DNA of 21,239 nt from an uncultured Oscillospiraceae bacterium (GCA_904502045.1 CAJGEB010000005.1:1-21239); one strand, 5' to 3'; shown: positions 1 through 8,367, numbered from the stretch's first letter. A program made the numbers and translations. The notes: generated by a model from the letters alone, not told the origin.

Positions 1-610
1 TCTTTTCAGATTCCGCTTCGTACGCTATCATATAGTAATTTTCCGCATCCCAAGTAAGCGCCCACGGACTCACCTTGTATTCCGCGCCATCCTTCCTCAG
101 CTTCTTATTCTTCTTTTCGTCCCAATCAAAATACTGAAACCGTATCTTAACGTTATCCGAGATAGCCTCATGGATATAGTCCACCGAGTAGTATATGCTC
201 TCGTTCATATTCTTAATGCGGTTAGACACGAACACCTGCCTCTGCAGACGCTGTGCTCCCCTCTTACTCGTCAGCGTTTCCAGCTTTTTAATGAGTAGGT
301 CACTCTTTTTGCGGGTAATGAATTTCGACGCCTGCACAGCGTCCACCAAAAGCTTCAGCTCAGGAGTTTCAAATAACCGCTCCCCGACATAGTACCCCAC
401 GCTCTTATCCTTTTTCGTTTCTATATTGATTCCGTACACCCTCAGCGCTTCAATATCACTGTAAATACTCTTTCTCTCCGCACTTATCCCGTATCTGCCG
501 AGCTCCTCAATTATCTCAGACATCGTAAGCGCGTGTTCCTCATCGGTATTTTCGGTAAGTATCTTCATCAGATACATCGCCTTAAGCTTCTGATTTTCTC
601 CTTTTGCCAT
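1..610 (-). CDS. WYL-domain transcriptional regulator (partial, C-terminus outside window)
   Basis: Reading leftward from the ATG at 608-610, the frame stays open for 203 codons to the window edge, so the 3' end is missing. The first 70 or so residues resemble a DeoR/HTH_11-type winged helix (YLMKILTENTDEEHALTMSE, then KSIYSDIEALRVYGI). Residues from about 140 resemble the start of a WYL ligand-sensing domain, with an SPWALTWDAENYYMIAYE segment where the family has its W-Y-L signature. WYL proteins are transcription factors whose WYL domain senses nucleotides or other ligands. An AGGAG lies about 7 nt before the ATG. It follows the hydratase gene on the same strand, separated by a hairpin. 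The target genes are not identifiable. Confidence 0.85.
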   Translation of the reverse strand, partial: MAKGENQKLKAMYLMKILTENTDEEHALTMSEIIEELGRYGISAERKSIYSDIEALRVYGINIETKKDKSVGYYVGERLFETPELKLLVDAVQASKFITRKKSDLLIKKLETLTSKRGAQRLQRQVFVSNRIKNMNESIYYSVDYIHEAISDNVKIRFQYFDWDEKKNKKLRKDGAEYKVSPWALTWDAENYYMIAYEAESEK

Positions 611-652
611 ACATCTCACTCCTCTTTGCGTATGATTTTCCCCTCACAGACG

Positions 653-686
653 GAAAACTCCCGAGTATGAGAATTCGGGAGTTTTC
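653..686 (-). terminator. Hairpin terminator after the hydratase gene
   Basis: A perfect 12-bp inverted repeat (653-664 with 675-686, 10-nt loop) lies between the stop of the hydratase gene and the start of the WYL gene. The upper stem is GC-rich. On the minus strand the U-tract (GTTTTCC) is short and partly inside the stem, so termination may be incomplete and some read-through into the WYL gene is possible. Confidence 0.6.
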
Positions 687-734
687 ATCGTAAACCGGTG
701 CTATCGAATGAATCTCCGTTCCGGTTCCTCTTTT

Positions 735-2972
735 TTAGTTTTTGTAGTAGTTTATCAAACAGCCGTCGAGGATTATTTTTCTCTCGTCATCGGTGAGTCC
801 CGCCAGACGAAGCGTTATCTTCTCACTCGAACCGTTTCTTATAATATACGCACTTATCTCTTCTGTCTTTTTCTCGACTGCCTTCTTGACATTAGGCACG
901 AAAATGTAATCGCCGTCCTCAAAGGCAGGGTCGCCGTCCATTATGAAGGGCAGCATTCCCCAGTTGATGAGGTTACTTCTGTATCTCTTGGTTGCGTACT
1001 CGTTAGCTATATTCGCAAGTCCGCCCAGTACTCTCTGACAGGACGCTGCCTGCTCTCTTGCGGAACCGTCACCGGGCTTTTTAGCAAAAACGGTACTTCC
1101 TATCTCAATATTTTCCTCAGCAGCTTCCGGCTTTATCTTCCTTATCTCAGCAAATACCGCTTCAAGCTCTGCATTCTTTACTCCCGACTCTCTGTTCTTC
1201 TCAAGCACGGCTACCGCTTTCGCTCTTCCCACATACTCCGGTACTCTTCTCGAAAGGGTAAACTCCGCAAGCTTCATCGGGTTAGAACGGTAAGAGGAGG
1301 TTTCTCCCGAAGGTATCAGCTCGTCGGTCGTGGTTACCTCGTCCATTATTACCGCCGTGACCTTTAAGAGTATATCCTCTTCAAGTGCGGGCATCTGAGG
1401 CCAGTCAACTATATTCGGACCGAATCTGAGTGCGCTATCCTGCTGTGCGTTTTCAAATCCGAAGTAGCAGCGCTTTGCATAGATATCTCCGTCAAAGAAG
1501 TATTTCGGATTTCCGTACTCTACGTCTATCTTATCCGCCGCAGTTAAAATTCCGCCGTTAGCCGCCGTCGCCGCAATGGACCTCGCATCCATCAGCGCTA
1601 CTGCCGCACACTGTCCGTTTGCGGGTTTTGAACCCTCGCGGTTCGGGAAGTTACGGGTGGAGTGTCTTATGCTCAGCGAGCCGTTTGCAGGAACGTCTCC
1701 CGCACCGAAGCAGGGTCCGCAAAACGCGGTTCTGACAGTAGCTCCCGCCGCCATCAATTTACCTAAGGAGCCGTTCTTCATCAGCTCCATCATTACCGGC
1801 TGGCTCGACGGGTACACACTCAGCGCAAATTCTCCGCTTCCTATACTCTTTCCGTCAAGGATATCCGCTGCAGCACAGAGATTCGAGAAGGTTCCGCCCG
1901 CGCAACCCGCGATTACTCCCTGCTCAACTCTTAATTTACCGTCAGCAGTCAACTTCGAGGTAAAGTTCATTCCCTCGTTACCGTCTGCCGCCTTCAGCTC
2001 AGCCTCTCTCAAAATATCTCCCGCATTAAGCGAAAGCTCCTCGATACTGTAAACGTTGCTCGGGTGGAAGGGCAGCGCTATCATCGGCTTTACTGCAGAA
2101 AGGTCTACCTTCACAAGTCCGTCATAATACGCCATCTCTCCCGGCTCAAGACGCTTAAACTCAGAGGCTCTTCCGTGAATTGCGAGATACTCCTCCGTCT
2201 TATCGTCGGTTACCCATATAGATGAAAGGCAGGTAGTTTCGGTGGTCATTACGTCGATTCCTATACGGAAATCCATATCAAGTCCCGCAACGCCGGGTCC
2301 GACAAATTCCATTACCTTATTCTTTACGTATCCGCTCTTAAAAACAGCTCCGATTATCTCAAGTGCAACGTCCTGCGGACCTACTCCCGCATTTACGCTT
2401 CCCTCAAGATACACGCACACTACCTCAGGGCGCTTCACGTCGTAGGTACGTCCCAAAAGCTGCTTTACAAGCTCGGGTCCGCCCTCGCCTATCGCCATCG
2501 TTCCGATAGCTCCGTATCTTGTGTGGCTGTCGGAACCGAGTATCATCTTGCCTCCGCCCGCCATCATCTCTCTCATGTACTGATGTATGACCGCCTGATG
2601 TGCAGGTACGAATATTCCGCCGTACTTCTTCGCCGCGGAAAGTCCGAACAGGTGGTCGTCCTCGTTTATCGTTCCGCCTACCGCACACAAGGAGTTGTGG
2701 CAGTTAGTCAAAACATACGGTACCGGAAACTTCTCAAGTCCGCTTGCTCTCGCGGTCTGGATTATTCCCACATATGTAATATCGTGCGATGCAAGTGCAT
2801 CAAACTTTATCTTTAAATTATCCTCGTCTCCCGATGTGTTGTGAGCATTTAAAATTCCGTACGCCATCGTGTTTTTTACAGCGTCTTCCTTCTTTGCAAA
2901 ATCACATTCGCTCTCACTAACTACCCGCGAGCCTCCGAACAAAAATACTCCGCCGTCGTGAATCGTAGTCAT
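735..2972 (-). CDS. Aconitase-superfamily hydratase (YbhJ-like, 4Fe-4S)
   Basis: 745 residues with the full aconitase-family architecture: N-terminal Fe-S/catalytic region followed by a C-terminal swivelling domain. Landmarks are [11 protein letters not shown] (about 90-100), [10 protein letters not shown] (146-155), [10 protein letters not shown] (356-365), [10 protein letters not shown] (417-426), NFPNREGS (441-448) and a swivel-domain [10 protein letters not shown] motif. Cys357, Cys418 and Cys421 have the same spacing as the three cluster ligands of mitochondrial aconitase (358, 421, 424), so a 4Fe-4S cluster is expected. The protein is not canonical AcnA, AcnB or LeuC: the motifs are variants, and it resembles the orphan 'hydratase' group that includes E. 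coli YbhJ. The reaction is probably a (de)hydration of a hydroxy-acid, with the substrate unknown. A GAAAGGAAG ribosome site precedes the ATG. It is monocistronic, with its own promoter and hairpin. Confidence 0.87.
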   Translation of the reverse strand: MTTIHDGGVFLFGGSRVVSESECDFAKKEDAVKNTMAYGILNAHNTSGDEDNLKIKFDALASHDITYVGIIQTARASGLEKFPVPYVLTNCHNSLCAVGGTINEDDHLFGLSAAKKYGGIFVPAHQAVIHQYMREMMAGGGKMILGSDSHTRYGAIGTMAIGEGGPELVKQLLGRTYDVKRPEVVCVYLEGSVNAGVGPQDVALEIIGAVFKSGYVKNKVMEFVGPGVAGLDMDFRIGIDVMTTETTCLSSIWVTDDKTEEYLAIHGRASEFKRLEPGEMAYYDGLVKVDLSAVKPMIALPFHPSNVYSIEELSLNAGDILREAELKAADGNEGMNFTSKLTADGKLRVEQGVIAGCAGGTFSNLCAAADILDGKSIGSGEFALSVYPSSQPVMMELMKNGSLGKLMAAGATVRTAFCGPCFGAGDVPANGSLSIRHSTRNFPNREGSKPANGQCAAVALMDARSIAATAANGGILTAADKIDVEYGNPKYFFDGDIYAKRCYFGFENAQQDSALRFGPNIVDWPQMPALEEDILLKVTAVIMDEVTTTDELIPSGETSSYRSNPMKLAEFTLSRRVPEYVGRAKAVAVLEKNRESGVKNAELEAVFAEIRKIKPEAAEENIEIGSTVFAKKPGDGSAREQAASCQRVLGGLANIANEYATKRYRSNLINWGMLPFIMDGDPAFEDGDYIFVPNVKKAVEKKTEEISAYIIRNGSSEKITLRLAGLTDDERKIILDGCLINYYKN

Positions 2973-3011
2973 TTGCCTATCTTCCTTTCATTCCTCTTTG
3001 GTATCTTCATA

Positions 3012-3040
3012 ATTTTAACACGCCGCTCCTCTTTTTACAA
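3012..3040 (-). promoter_or_regulatory. Candidate sigma-A promoter for the hydratase gene
   Basis: On the minus strand, TTGTAA (3035-3040) and TAAAAT (3012-3017) are separated by exactly 17 bp. They lie about 40 nt before the hydratase ATG, within the 93-bp gap that follows the alkylation-repair gene. The match is good but not perfect (4 of 6 and 5 of 6). Confidence 0.5.
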
Positions 3041-3065
3041 GAGCCGCTCCTTATATATTTCGCTT

Positions 3066-3743
3066 TTACCGCAGACTTTTCAGTATTTTTTTGTGCGTTT
3101 GGGGTACCCGTCTGCTCTCAACTGCTTTTTGTATCGCTTTTTGATGAGTCCACTCGTCGAGCCTTCGCTCCTCGATATATTTTACCGCCTCATCGTATCT
3201 CTTTGCGAGTGCCGTCGCAAAATACCACGCCACCATCATCCTCACGTAGTATTCCTCTCTTTTTACTCCCGCAACCATCTCAAGAAATCTCTCTTCAAAA
3301 TCCTCGTCAAGATAGTGCACCATCAACATTTCGATTCCGAACCTGACGGTATACTCCGCATCCGACACTATCCATCTCTCTATCTCGGTAAGGAGCTCCT
3401 TTTTATGCGCTGAAAACCCCTTCGGACGCAGCATATCGCAGGTCGCCCAATTATCCACAAAGGGTAAAAATCTGTTTACCTCGAATATGCACTCGTTATA
3501 ATCCTTTATTCCCTCAATTATAAATGCGTGCAGATTATTTTCCTCGTAATACTTATGCTCCGTTTCCGCTAAAAACTCCTTTATTCCCTTTTCTCTGTGT
3601 AGTTCCTTTGCAAGCGCTCGAAGCTCGGGGACCCGTACTCCTATCACCCTTTCGCGCTGCACCGTCGGCATAAGCGCACTGTGAAACTCTCGGTACTTTA
3701 AATCCTGCAGCTCAAACAGCCGACTCCGTATCCTATCTTTCAT
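3066..3743 (-). CDS. AlkD-like DNA alkylation repair protein
   Basis: 225 residues, all-helical, typical of the DNA alkylation repair family (PF08713; AlkD/AlkC HEAT-like-repeat glycosylases that excise alkylated purines). Recognisable conserved pieces, in order, are GVRVPELRALAKEL, FVDNWATCDM, the block RFGIEMLMVHYLDEDF, YYVRMMVAWYFATAL and HQKAIQKAVESRRV. The W and D of VDNWATCD match the region that contacts the lesion in characterised AlkD proteins. I chose the ATG at 3741-3743 because a GAGGG lies 5 nt before it. An upstream in-frame TTG at 3753-3755 would have its ribosome site too close. The start overlaps the 3' end of the upstream ATP-grasp gene by 11 nt, implying translational coupling as the last gene of that operon. 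Confidence 0.9.
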   Translation of the reverse strand: MKDRIRSRLFELQDLKYREFHSALMPTVQRERVIGVRVPELRALAKELHREKGIKEFLAETEHKYYEENNLHAFIIEGIKDYNECIFEVNRFLPFVDNWATCDMLRPKGFSAHKKELLTEIERWIVSDAEYTVRFGIEMLMVHYLDEDFEERFLEMVAGVKREEYYVRMMVAWYFATALAKRYDEAVKYIEERRLDEWTHQKAIQKAVESRRVPQTHKKILKSLR

Positions 3744-4590
3744 CGCGTCCCTCAATATCCCTCTTCATATATTCAAGATATTTCCTCACGATATCAATAT
3801 CCGTCTTTGCATAAAGAGTCCTTGAGCCGACCACGTCCTCTATCTCGTTAAATATCAGCTCGTTTTTTTCATTAAAGATGAAGTCCACCCCGACCATTCC
3901 GAAGTCAAAGCAGTCTATCACCCTTTTTACCGTTTCGCGTTCCTTTTCGGAAAGCTCGTACACCCGAGCATCGCCGCCCAGACAGTAGTTTGCTCTGAAA
4001 TCTCTGTCGGAATAGCGCAGTATAGCTCCCACTATCTCTTTCCCGACCACGAACACCCGCAAATCCTTGCCGGGATTTTTGCAAAGCGGCTGCATCAGGT
4101 AGTCCTCATCGTAGTTTTTTATATTTTTCAAAAGCTCCTGCTCATTTCGAGCAAGTAATACTCCCTTACCACCCCGTCCCGATACCGGCTTCGTTACCAC
4201 GGGGTACTCTTTCACGGCAGGAACCGCTCCTCTTCTCACAAAAACGCTCTCCTGCACATCTATCCCTTTTCCCGCAAGATACTGTATGCACAGCGCTTTA
4301 TCGTTACATATCCTCGCAACCTCATAATTATTATAGGTCCTTACCCCCAGCCGCTCAAGCTGAAGCGTCAGCAGCGGGTAGATATCCCTGCATACTGCAA
4401 AATCAGGGCAAGGAATCTCCTCACCGCGATATAAAACGTATTCCTTATTTTCGCGAACCCCGATTTCAAGGAGCTCCGAAACAATCAGCTCTATCTCTAT
4501 CCCCAGCTGCTCCCCGTTTTTTTCGTATATTTTTATATATTCCCTGTTTCGCTCTATCTCTTTTTCGGAATAAATAAGCCACGCCTTCAT
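3733..4590 (-). CDS. RimK-like ATP-grasp ligase, second of a tandem pair
   Basis: 285 residues. The N-terminal 95 or so (MKAWLIYSEKEIERNREY...) form a pre-ATP-grasp domain. The ATP-grasp fold follows, with KALCIQYLAGKGI, the PVVTKPVSGRGGKGV glycine loop (about 130-145), DLRVFVVGKEIVGAI, and the metal/ATP end GVDFIFNEKNELIFNEIEDVVG (two segments, about 235-256). The family (RimK, LysX, glutathione synthetase-like) joins a carboxylate to an amine or amino acid via an acyl-phosphate. The usual Glu-x-Asn metal motif reads Glu-Ile-Glu here, unlike its neighbour. Its ATG overlaps the stop of the upstream paralogue (ATGA, 4587-4590), and a GGAG lies in the last codons of that gene. The substrate is unknown. 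Confidence 0.85.
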   Translation of the reverse strand: MKAWLIYSEKEIERNREYIKIYEKNGEQLGIEIELIVSELLEIGVRENKEYVLYRGEEIPCPDFAVCRDIYPLLTLQLERLGVRTYNNYEVARICNDKALCIQYLAGKGIDVQESVFVRRGAVPAVKEYPVVTKPVSGRGGKGVLLARNEQELLKNIKNYDEDYLMQPLCKNPGKDLRVFVVGKEIVGAILRYSDRDFRANYCLGGDARVYELSEKERETVKRVIDCFDFGMVGVDFIFNEKNELIFNEIEDVVGSRTLYAKTDIDIVRKYLEYMKRDIEGRDER

Positions 4591-5474
4591 TTTGCTCCGT
4601 CCCTCTGCACTCTTTTTATGTATCGGTATATCTCGTCCGCTACGTTCACTCCCGTAGCCGTCATTATATTCTTTAGATGTGCGTTTGAGTTTACCTCACA
4701 CACAAGCGGTCCGTTTTCACCGAACAAAAGGTCTACTCCCGCAAAGTCTACTCCCAAAAGCTCGCAGCATTTTACCGCTACTGCCTTCTCCTCTTCGCTC
4801 GGCAGGTACTCCCTCATACTTCCGCCGTTTGTAACGTTAGCTCTGAAGTCGCCTTCCTTCGCCTCGCGGTACATCGCGGCTATACACTCCCCGCCCACGA
4901 CGTTTATCCTCACATCTCTGCCGTAGCTGCTTTTCACAAACTCCTGAAGTATCATTCCCCTCGGAGCGCGTCTGTCAACTATCTCGCACAACTCCGAAAA
5001 GCTCCTCGCAAGATATACCTGCTTACCAAACGAGCCAAACCGCTCCTTTACCACCAGCGGATATCCGAGCACCTCTCCCGCTCTCTCGAAAAATTTCTTG
5101 TCAGGGTACCCCACTCCCTCAAACGTCAGAGGAGCCGTTATCGTTTTCGGCATAGCTACTCCGCCCTTTGCAAGTACCTCGTGGGTTATCGCCTTATCAT
5201 CACACTTTTCTATCGCCGCCGCGCTGTTGAAAAGCCTTACTCCCGCACCCTCAAGCGCGTACGCAAGTCTTATATCCTTATCCCAAAATACAGCAAACTC
5301 GGGAACTTCTTCAAGAAACCGTACTCCGTCGCCGCCGAGCGTGTATATTATCCCGTCGCTTTGCCTGTATTCCATCTCAACGCCATTTTTCTTCGCAGCG
5401 GCTAAAAGCATCTCTGTATGCTCGGTAAACTTTCCGCTGTTTAAGGCTCCGTTACAAATAAGCCAGCCCTTCAT
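4587..5474 (-). CDS. RimK-like ATP-grasp ligase, first of a tandem pair
   Basis: 295 residues from the ATG at 5472-5474, beginning MKGWLICNG much as its neighbour begins MKAWLIYSE, so the two are probably ancient paralogues. ATP-grasp features are KAITHEVLAKGGVAMPKT, YPLVVKERFGSFGKQVYLA (ATP-binding glycine/lysine loop), MILQEFVKSSYGRDVRINVV and GVDLLFGENGPLVCEVNSNAH. The last carries the canonical Asp and Glu-x-Asn metal ligands. The closest named families are RimK-type and LysX-type amino-acid/peptide ligases, acting in the cytoplasm. The frame is open upstream to 5537, but that extension would overlap a near-consensus promoter. The ATG at 5474 has AAAGGAG upstream and aligns with the paralogue's start. 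It heads a three-gene operon with the second ligase and the AlkD-like gene. Confidence 0.85.
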   Translation of the reverse strand: MKGWLICNGALNSGKFTEHTEMLLAAAKKNGVEMEYRQSDGIIYTLGGDGVRFLEEVPEFAVFWDKDIRLAYALEGAGVRLFNSAAAIEKCDDKAITHEVLAKGGVAMPKTITAPLTFEGVGYPDKKFFERAGEVLGYPLVVKERFGSFGKQVYLARSFSELCEIVDRRAPRGMILQEFVKSSYGRDVRINVVGGECIAAMYREAKEGDFRANVTNGGSMREYLPSEEEKAVAVKCCELLGVDFAGVDLLFGENGPLVCEVNSNAHLKNIMTATGVNVADEIYRYIKRVQRDGAK

Positions 5475-5508
5475 ATCCCCGCGGCTCCTTTCATTATCTC
5501 TACTTTTT

Positions 5509-5537
5509 ATTATACCCCTCTGCACCTTCCCCGTCAA
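5509..5537 (-). promoter_or_regulatory. Sigma-A promoter of the ATP-grasp/AlkD operon
   Basis: On the minus strand, TTGACG (5532-5537), a 17-bp spacer and a perfect TATAAT (5509-5514). The -10 element lies 35 bp before the ATG at 5474, giving a short leader with an AAAGGAG site. This is one of the best vegetative promoters in the window and argues against the longer open frame that would start at 5537. Confidence 0.75.
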
Positions 5538-5683
5538 CGAGCTGCCGCAAAAATCCTCCGGTCAAGAAGCTCGACCGAAAACTTCGGATTTGACTGTTGA
5601 TGCTCTGCTAATTTTCTTGTGAGGAACCCCGCTCATATCAAATTTTAACGGTTATTAAAGGATATTGAAACGCAAACTAAATG

Positions 5684-5710
5684 CGGCGATACACAAAGTG
5701 TGTACCGCCG
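5684..5710. terminator. Hairpin after sigG
   Basis: Inverted repeat 5684-5694 with 5700-5710 (11 bp including one G-U type mismatch, 5-nt loop), starting 10 bp beyond the sigG stop. The T-run TTTTTATTTT lies on the plus-strand side. The minus-strand tail (GCATTTAGTTT) is a weaker U-tract, so termination of the leftward sigG transcript may be modest. The remaining DNA to 5538 carries no gene that I can support. Confidence 0.5.
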
Positions 5711-5719
5711 TTTTTATTT

Positions 5720-6490
5720 TCATATCTGCCTTTTTATCTTATCAAGGGCGCATTTCTCAAGTCTGCTTACTTGAGCTTGGGATATTCCTATCTCCCGCGA
5801 CACCTCCATCTGCGTTTTTCCTTTGAAAAATCGGAGTGAAAGGATCCGTTTTTCCCGTTTGCCGAGTCCGTTTATCGCCTCCTTCACCGCTATCTCCTCA
5901 AGCCAGCAGCGGTCGTCGTCATTATCGCCTATCTGGTCCATTACGTACACCGCATCTCCCCCGTCGGAATACACCGGATCGTAAAGCGAGATCGGCTCCA
6001 CGATTGCCTCAAGCGCAAGTGCTACCTGCTCCTTTTCGACTCCCATCTCCTTTGCGATACGCTCGACGGTAGGCTCCTTTGACTCTTCATTGGTAATTCG
6101 CTCCTTTATCTGCATCGCTTTGTACGCCGCGTCGCGCATCGAACGGCTCACCCTCACCGAGTTGTTGTCCCGCAGATACCGCCTTATTTCCCCTATTATC
6201 ATCGGAACCGCGTATGTGGAAAACCTCACCGATTGGCTGATATCAAAATTGTCTATTGCTTTTATCAGTCCGATGCATCCCACCTGAAACAAGTCGTCCG
6301 GATTTTCTCCGCGTCCGGAAAATTTCTGAATTACGCTGAGTACCAGCCGCAAATTCCCGCTTATCATCTCTTCCCTCGCACTGCTATCCCCTTCTCTGAT
6401 GCGTTTTAGCAGCTCAAGCTTCTTTTCCTCCTTAAGCGACGGCAGCTTCGCGGTGTTTACTCCGCATATCTCTACTTTATTGATATACAA
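5720..6490 (-). CDS. sigG: RNA polymerase sporulation sigma factor SigG
   Basis: 256 residues that follow Bacillus SigG closely from end to end. They include the N-terminal NKVEICGVNTAKLPSL signature, region 2 (NLRLVLSVIQKFSGRGENPD, DLFQVGCIGLIKAIDNFD, RFSTYAVPMIIGEIRRYLRD), region 3 and region 4 (GKTQMEVSREIGISQAQVSR). SigG directs the late forespore programme (SASPs, germination receptors, SleB) after engulfment. The start is TTG at 6488-6490, with AGGAG 8 nt upstream. It reproduces the expected start of the family, and no ATG fits better. It lies 87 bp downstream of sigE, the ancestral spoIIGA-sigE-sigG order, so it can be reached by read-through as well as by its own promoter. I could not identify a convincing sigma-F promoter in that gap. 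Confidence 0.97.
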   Translation of the reverse strand: MYINKVEICGVNTAKLPSLKEEKKLELLKRIREGDSSAREEMISGNLRLVLSVIQKFSGRGENPDDLFQVGCIGLIKAIDNFDISQSVRFSTYAVPMIIGEIRRYLRDNNSVRVSRSMRDAAYKAMQIKERITNEESKEPTVERIAKEMGVEKEQVALALEAIVEPISLYDPVYSDGGDAVYVMDQIGDNDDDRCWLEEIAVKEAINGLGKREKRILSLRFFKGKTQMEVSREIGISQAQVSRLEKCALDKIKRQI

Positions 6491-6577
6491 GCTTCTCTCT
6501 CCTCGACCTCTTTTTTACATAAAAAGTATTGTCGCAGGAAAGAGGGAAAATTCACTTTTCGCTTTTTACCAATATTT

Positions 6578-7297
6578 TCAATACATCAATGCCTTTTCCA
6601 TCTCTTTTTTGAGCCTTGTGATTATCTTTTTCTCAAGGCGGGATATGTAGGACTGCGAGATTCCGATTATATCGGCAACCTCCTTTTGAGTATGCTCCTT
6701 TTGGCCGTTCAGTCCAAACCTCAGCTCCATTATTACCCTTTCTCTGTCGCACAGACGGTTCACCGCCTCTATAAGAGTACCCTTTTCCACGTCGCGCTCT
6801 ATGTCTTTGTTTACGCTGTCCTCTTCTGTTCCGAGAATGTCGGAAAGCAGCAGCTCGTTTCCGTCCCAGTCGATATTCAGCGGCTCGTCAATGGATATCT
6901 CACTCTTCTGATTTTGATTTTTTCTCAGAAACATTAGTATCTCATTTTCTATGCACCGCGATGCGTAGGTAGCGAGCTTGATATTCCGCTTCGGGCAGAA
7001 GGTATTGACCGCCTTTATCAGTCCTATCACTCCAATCGACACAAGGTCCTCTATCCCAACACCCGTCGATTCAAATTTCTTTGCTATGTATACCACAAGC
7101 CGCAGATTTCGGGTTATCAGCTCCTTGCGGGCGGATTTTTCGTCCGTTTCGAGTCTTATGAATATTATATTCTCCTCTTCTTTGGTAAGCGGGGGCGGCA
7201 GACTTTCGGGACCGTTTATGTAAAAAAGCTTACCTCCGTACTTTAATTTAAACAGTAGCTCAACTACCGCCTTTTTCATCATACTCACTATCAGCAT
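6578..7297 (-). CDS. sigE: RNA polymerase sporulation sigma factor SigE precursor
   Basis: 239 residues with the pro-sequence typical of SigE: about 24 amphipathic, basic residues ([18 protein letters not shown]) before the mature start region [13 protein letters not shown]. Regions 2 to 4 match the family: [73 protein letters not shown] and the helix-turn-helix [20 protein letters not shown]. SigE is the early mother-cell sigma factor, made inactive and activated by SpoIIGA cleavage of the pro-sequence. The ATG at 7295-7297 has a strong GGAGGAG 7 nt upstream and overlaps the end of spoIIGA by 7 nt, so protease and substrate are translationally coupled. Confidence 0.97.
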   Translation of the reverse strand: MLIVSMMKKAVVELLFKLKYGGKLFYINGPESLPPPLTKEEENIIFIRLETDEKSARKELITRNLRLVVYIAKKFESTGVGIEDLVSIGVIGLIKAVNTFCPKRNIKLATYASRCIENEILMFLRKNQNQKSEISIDEPLNIDWDGNELLLSDILGTEEDSVNKDIERDVEKGTLIEAVNRLCDRERVIMELRFGLNGQKEHTQKEVADIIGISQSYISRLEKKIITRLKKEMEKALMY

Positions 7298-8202
7298 TTT
7301 ACTTCTCCTCCCTTTGCTTTTATCGGTATTTTTATCATCTGCGGACTCAGTATCAGCTTATCCGGCATACTTCCCTCGCCTGATATTCCCAAAAGCACCT
7401 GACCCGCATCGTACTCATCTTCTCCCTCAATTATTACCACCTCGTCCAATTCCACGGCAAAAAGCGCGCCTGCTCCCGACGCTGTGGAATAGGGAATATA
7501 TTTCACCTCGTAATATTCCCGCAAAAATTCAAGATTTTGCACCGAACCGTACGGGTCCTTCACCGCATTTATTATTTCGGGCGGCAAAATCTTCTCTACG
7601 CTCTTCACCGATGCCGCAATTACCGGAACTCCTCCCGCAGTACCCGTCAGAAAATTTCCGGTATCCACAAATCCCAAAAATTCCCCGACCCTTTCTCTGT
7701 ATCTTATCCGTAGCTTATACTCCTGCTGCGCAACCGTCCGTTTTCGGAATATCTTAAACAAAACCTGTGCAAAAATATACGCTGCAAGCGCTGATAAAAC
7801 AAGGGTAACCGCGTCTATGTCAAAGTATACCGCTCCGTTTCTGAAAAGCATCTTTTCGGGACGCACCGTACTCCATATCCCGAAACAAAATCCCGCAAAC
7901 AAAAAGCTTATCCCCAAAAATACTCCCGCATCCTTGAGAAGCTCCGTAAGTTTTCTCCCCCTCACTCCCAGCGCTATCACCGTCATCAGTACGCACACCA
8001 ATACCTTACCCACCAAAGAAATTACCTCTGCAGGCTCAGGCAGAAGTATCGTCCAGGAGTACACTCCCCCCACAAACGCCGCAGCTATCGTCCGCCACCG
8101 CGATGCTTTACGCCCCGTTATCTTTACCGTTGCATAAAGCAGCAGATAATTTACTATTATATTCGTTACCGTGAGGATATCTATGTAAATTACCTTTTCC
8201 AA
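7291..8202 (-). CDS. spoIIGA: Sigma-E processing peptidase SpoIIGA
   Basis: 303 residues: an N-terminal half with five predicted membrane segments (roughly 5-23, 38-56, 62-80, 93-111, 130-150) and a soluble aspartic-protease-like C-terminal half. The catalytic motif is [11 protein letters not shown], putting the active Asp at about residue 180 (Asp183 in Bacillus subtilis). The conserved tail includes [17 protein letters not shown] and a C-terminal motif around KLILSPQMI. It sits in the septal membrane and cleaves pro-SigE when signalled from the forespore (SpoIIR in characterised species). The start is TTG at 8200-8202, with GGGGAG 6 nt upstream and the hydrophobic [14 protein letters not shown] start typical of the family. 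Its promoter carries Spo0A-like boxes. Confidence 0.96.
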   Translation of the reverse strand: MEKVIYIDILTVTNIIVNYLLLYATVKITGRKASRWRTIAAAFVGGVYSWTILLPEPAEVISLVGKVLVCVLMTVIALGVRGRKLTELLKDAGVFLGISFLFAGFCFGIWSTVRPEKMLFRNGAVYFDIDAVTLVLSALAAYIFAQVLFKIFRKRTVAQQEYKLRIRYRERVGEFLGFVDTGNFLTGTAGGVPVIAASVKSVEKILPPEIINAVKDPYGSVQNLEFLREYYEVKYIPYSTASGAGALFAVELDEVVIIEGEDEYDAGQVLLGISGEGSMPDKLILSPQMIKIPIKAKGGEVKC

Positions 8203-8226
8203 CGCCTACTCCCCTTTTCTGTATTT

Positions 8227-8260
8227 ATTATACATATCCCCGCAAGTCCGATTATGTCGT
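8227..8260 (-). promoter_or_regulatory. spoIIG promoter with a 22-bp spacer
   Basis: On the minus strand a perfect TATAAT (8227-8232) is followed upstream, after exactly 22 bp, by ACGACA (8255-8260), a 4/6 match to TTGACA. The spoIIG promoter of Bacillus subtilis is known for a 22-bp rather than 17-bp spacer and depends on Spo0A to recruit sigma-A polymerase. Predicted transcription starts about 18 nt before the spoIIGA TTG, leaving room for only the GGGGAG site. Confidence 0.65.
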
Positions 8261-8294
8261 TTTCGGCGCGACTATTTTGTATTATTTTGTCGTT
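8255..8294. promoter_or_regulatory. Two Spo0A-box-like TGTCGTT sequences
   Basis: TGTCGTT occurs at 8255-8261 and again at 8288-8294, the same orientation (plus strand), 33 bp apart, close to three helical turns. The core TGTCG matches the Spo0A box (TGTCGAA). The proximal copy overlaps the -35-like element of the spoIIG promoter, as in Bacillus. The two final bases deviate from consensus, so binding is inferred. Confidence 0.5.
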
Positions 8295-8307
8295 TATTCC
8301 CCACCTC

Positions 8308-8336
8308 TTGATATTGATTCTTTTTTTAGTTATAAT
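8308..8336 (+). promoter_or_regulatory. Sigma-A promoter of the DUF1624-SLOG-lipoprotein operon
   Basis: TTGATA (8308-8313), a 17-bp spacer and a perfect TATAAT (8331-8336) face right, 31 bp before the ATG at 8368 and divergent from the spoIIG promoter. The Spo0A-like boxes lie just upstream of this -35, so both promoters could be affected by the same protein. Confidence 0.75.
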
Positions 8337-8367
8337 GGTTACAGTCAGATAAAAAGGGGGCAGTTTT

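Noticed and set aside
708..1367. 219-codon plus-strand open frame under the hydratase
   Set aside because: It lies antisense to the conserved swivel domain of the hydratase, and its translation has no family features.
4587..5537. Longer 316-residue start for the first ATP-grasp protein
   Set aside because: The extension overlaps a TTGACG-17-TATAAT promoter and lacks a ribosome site; the ATG at 5474 matches the paralogue's N-terminus.
6529..6536. TTGTCGCA upstream of sigG as a Spo0A box
   Set aside because: Only the five-base core TGTCG matches and no properly spaced promoter was found, so a chance match is likely.
6491..6577. Sigma-F or sigma-G promoter before sigG
   Set aside because: I looked for -35 and -10 elements of those types on the minus strand and found no pair with acceptable sequence and spacing.
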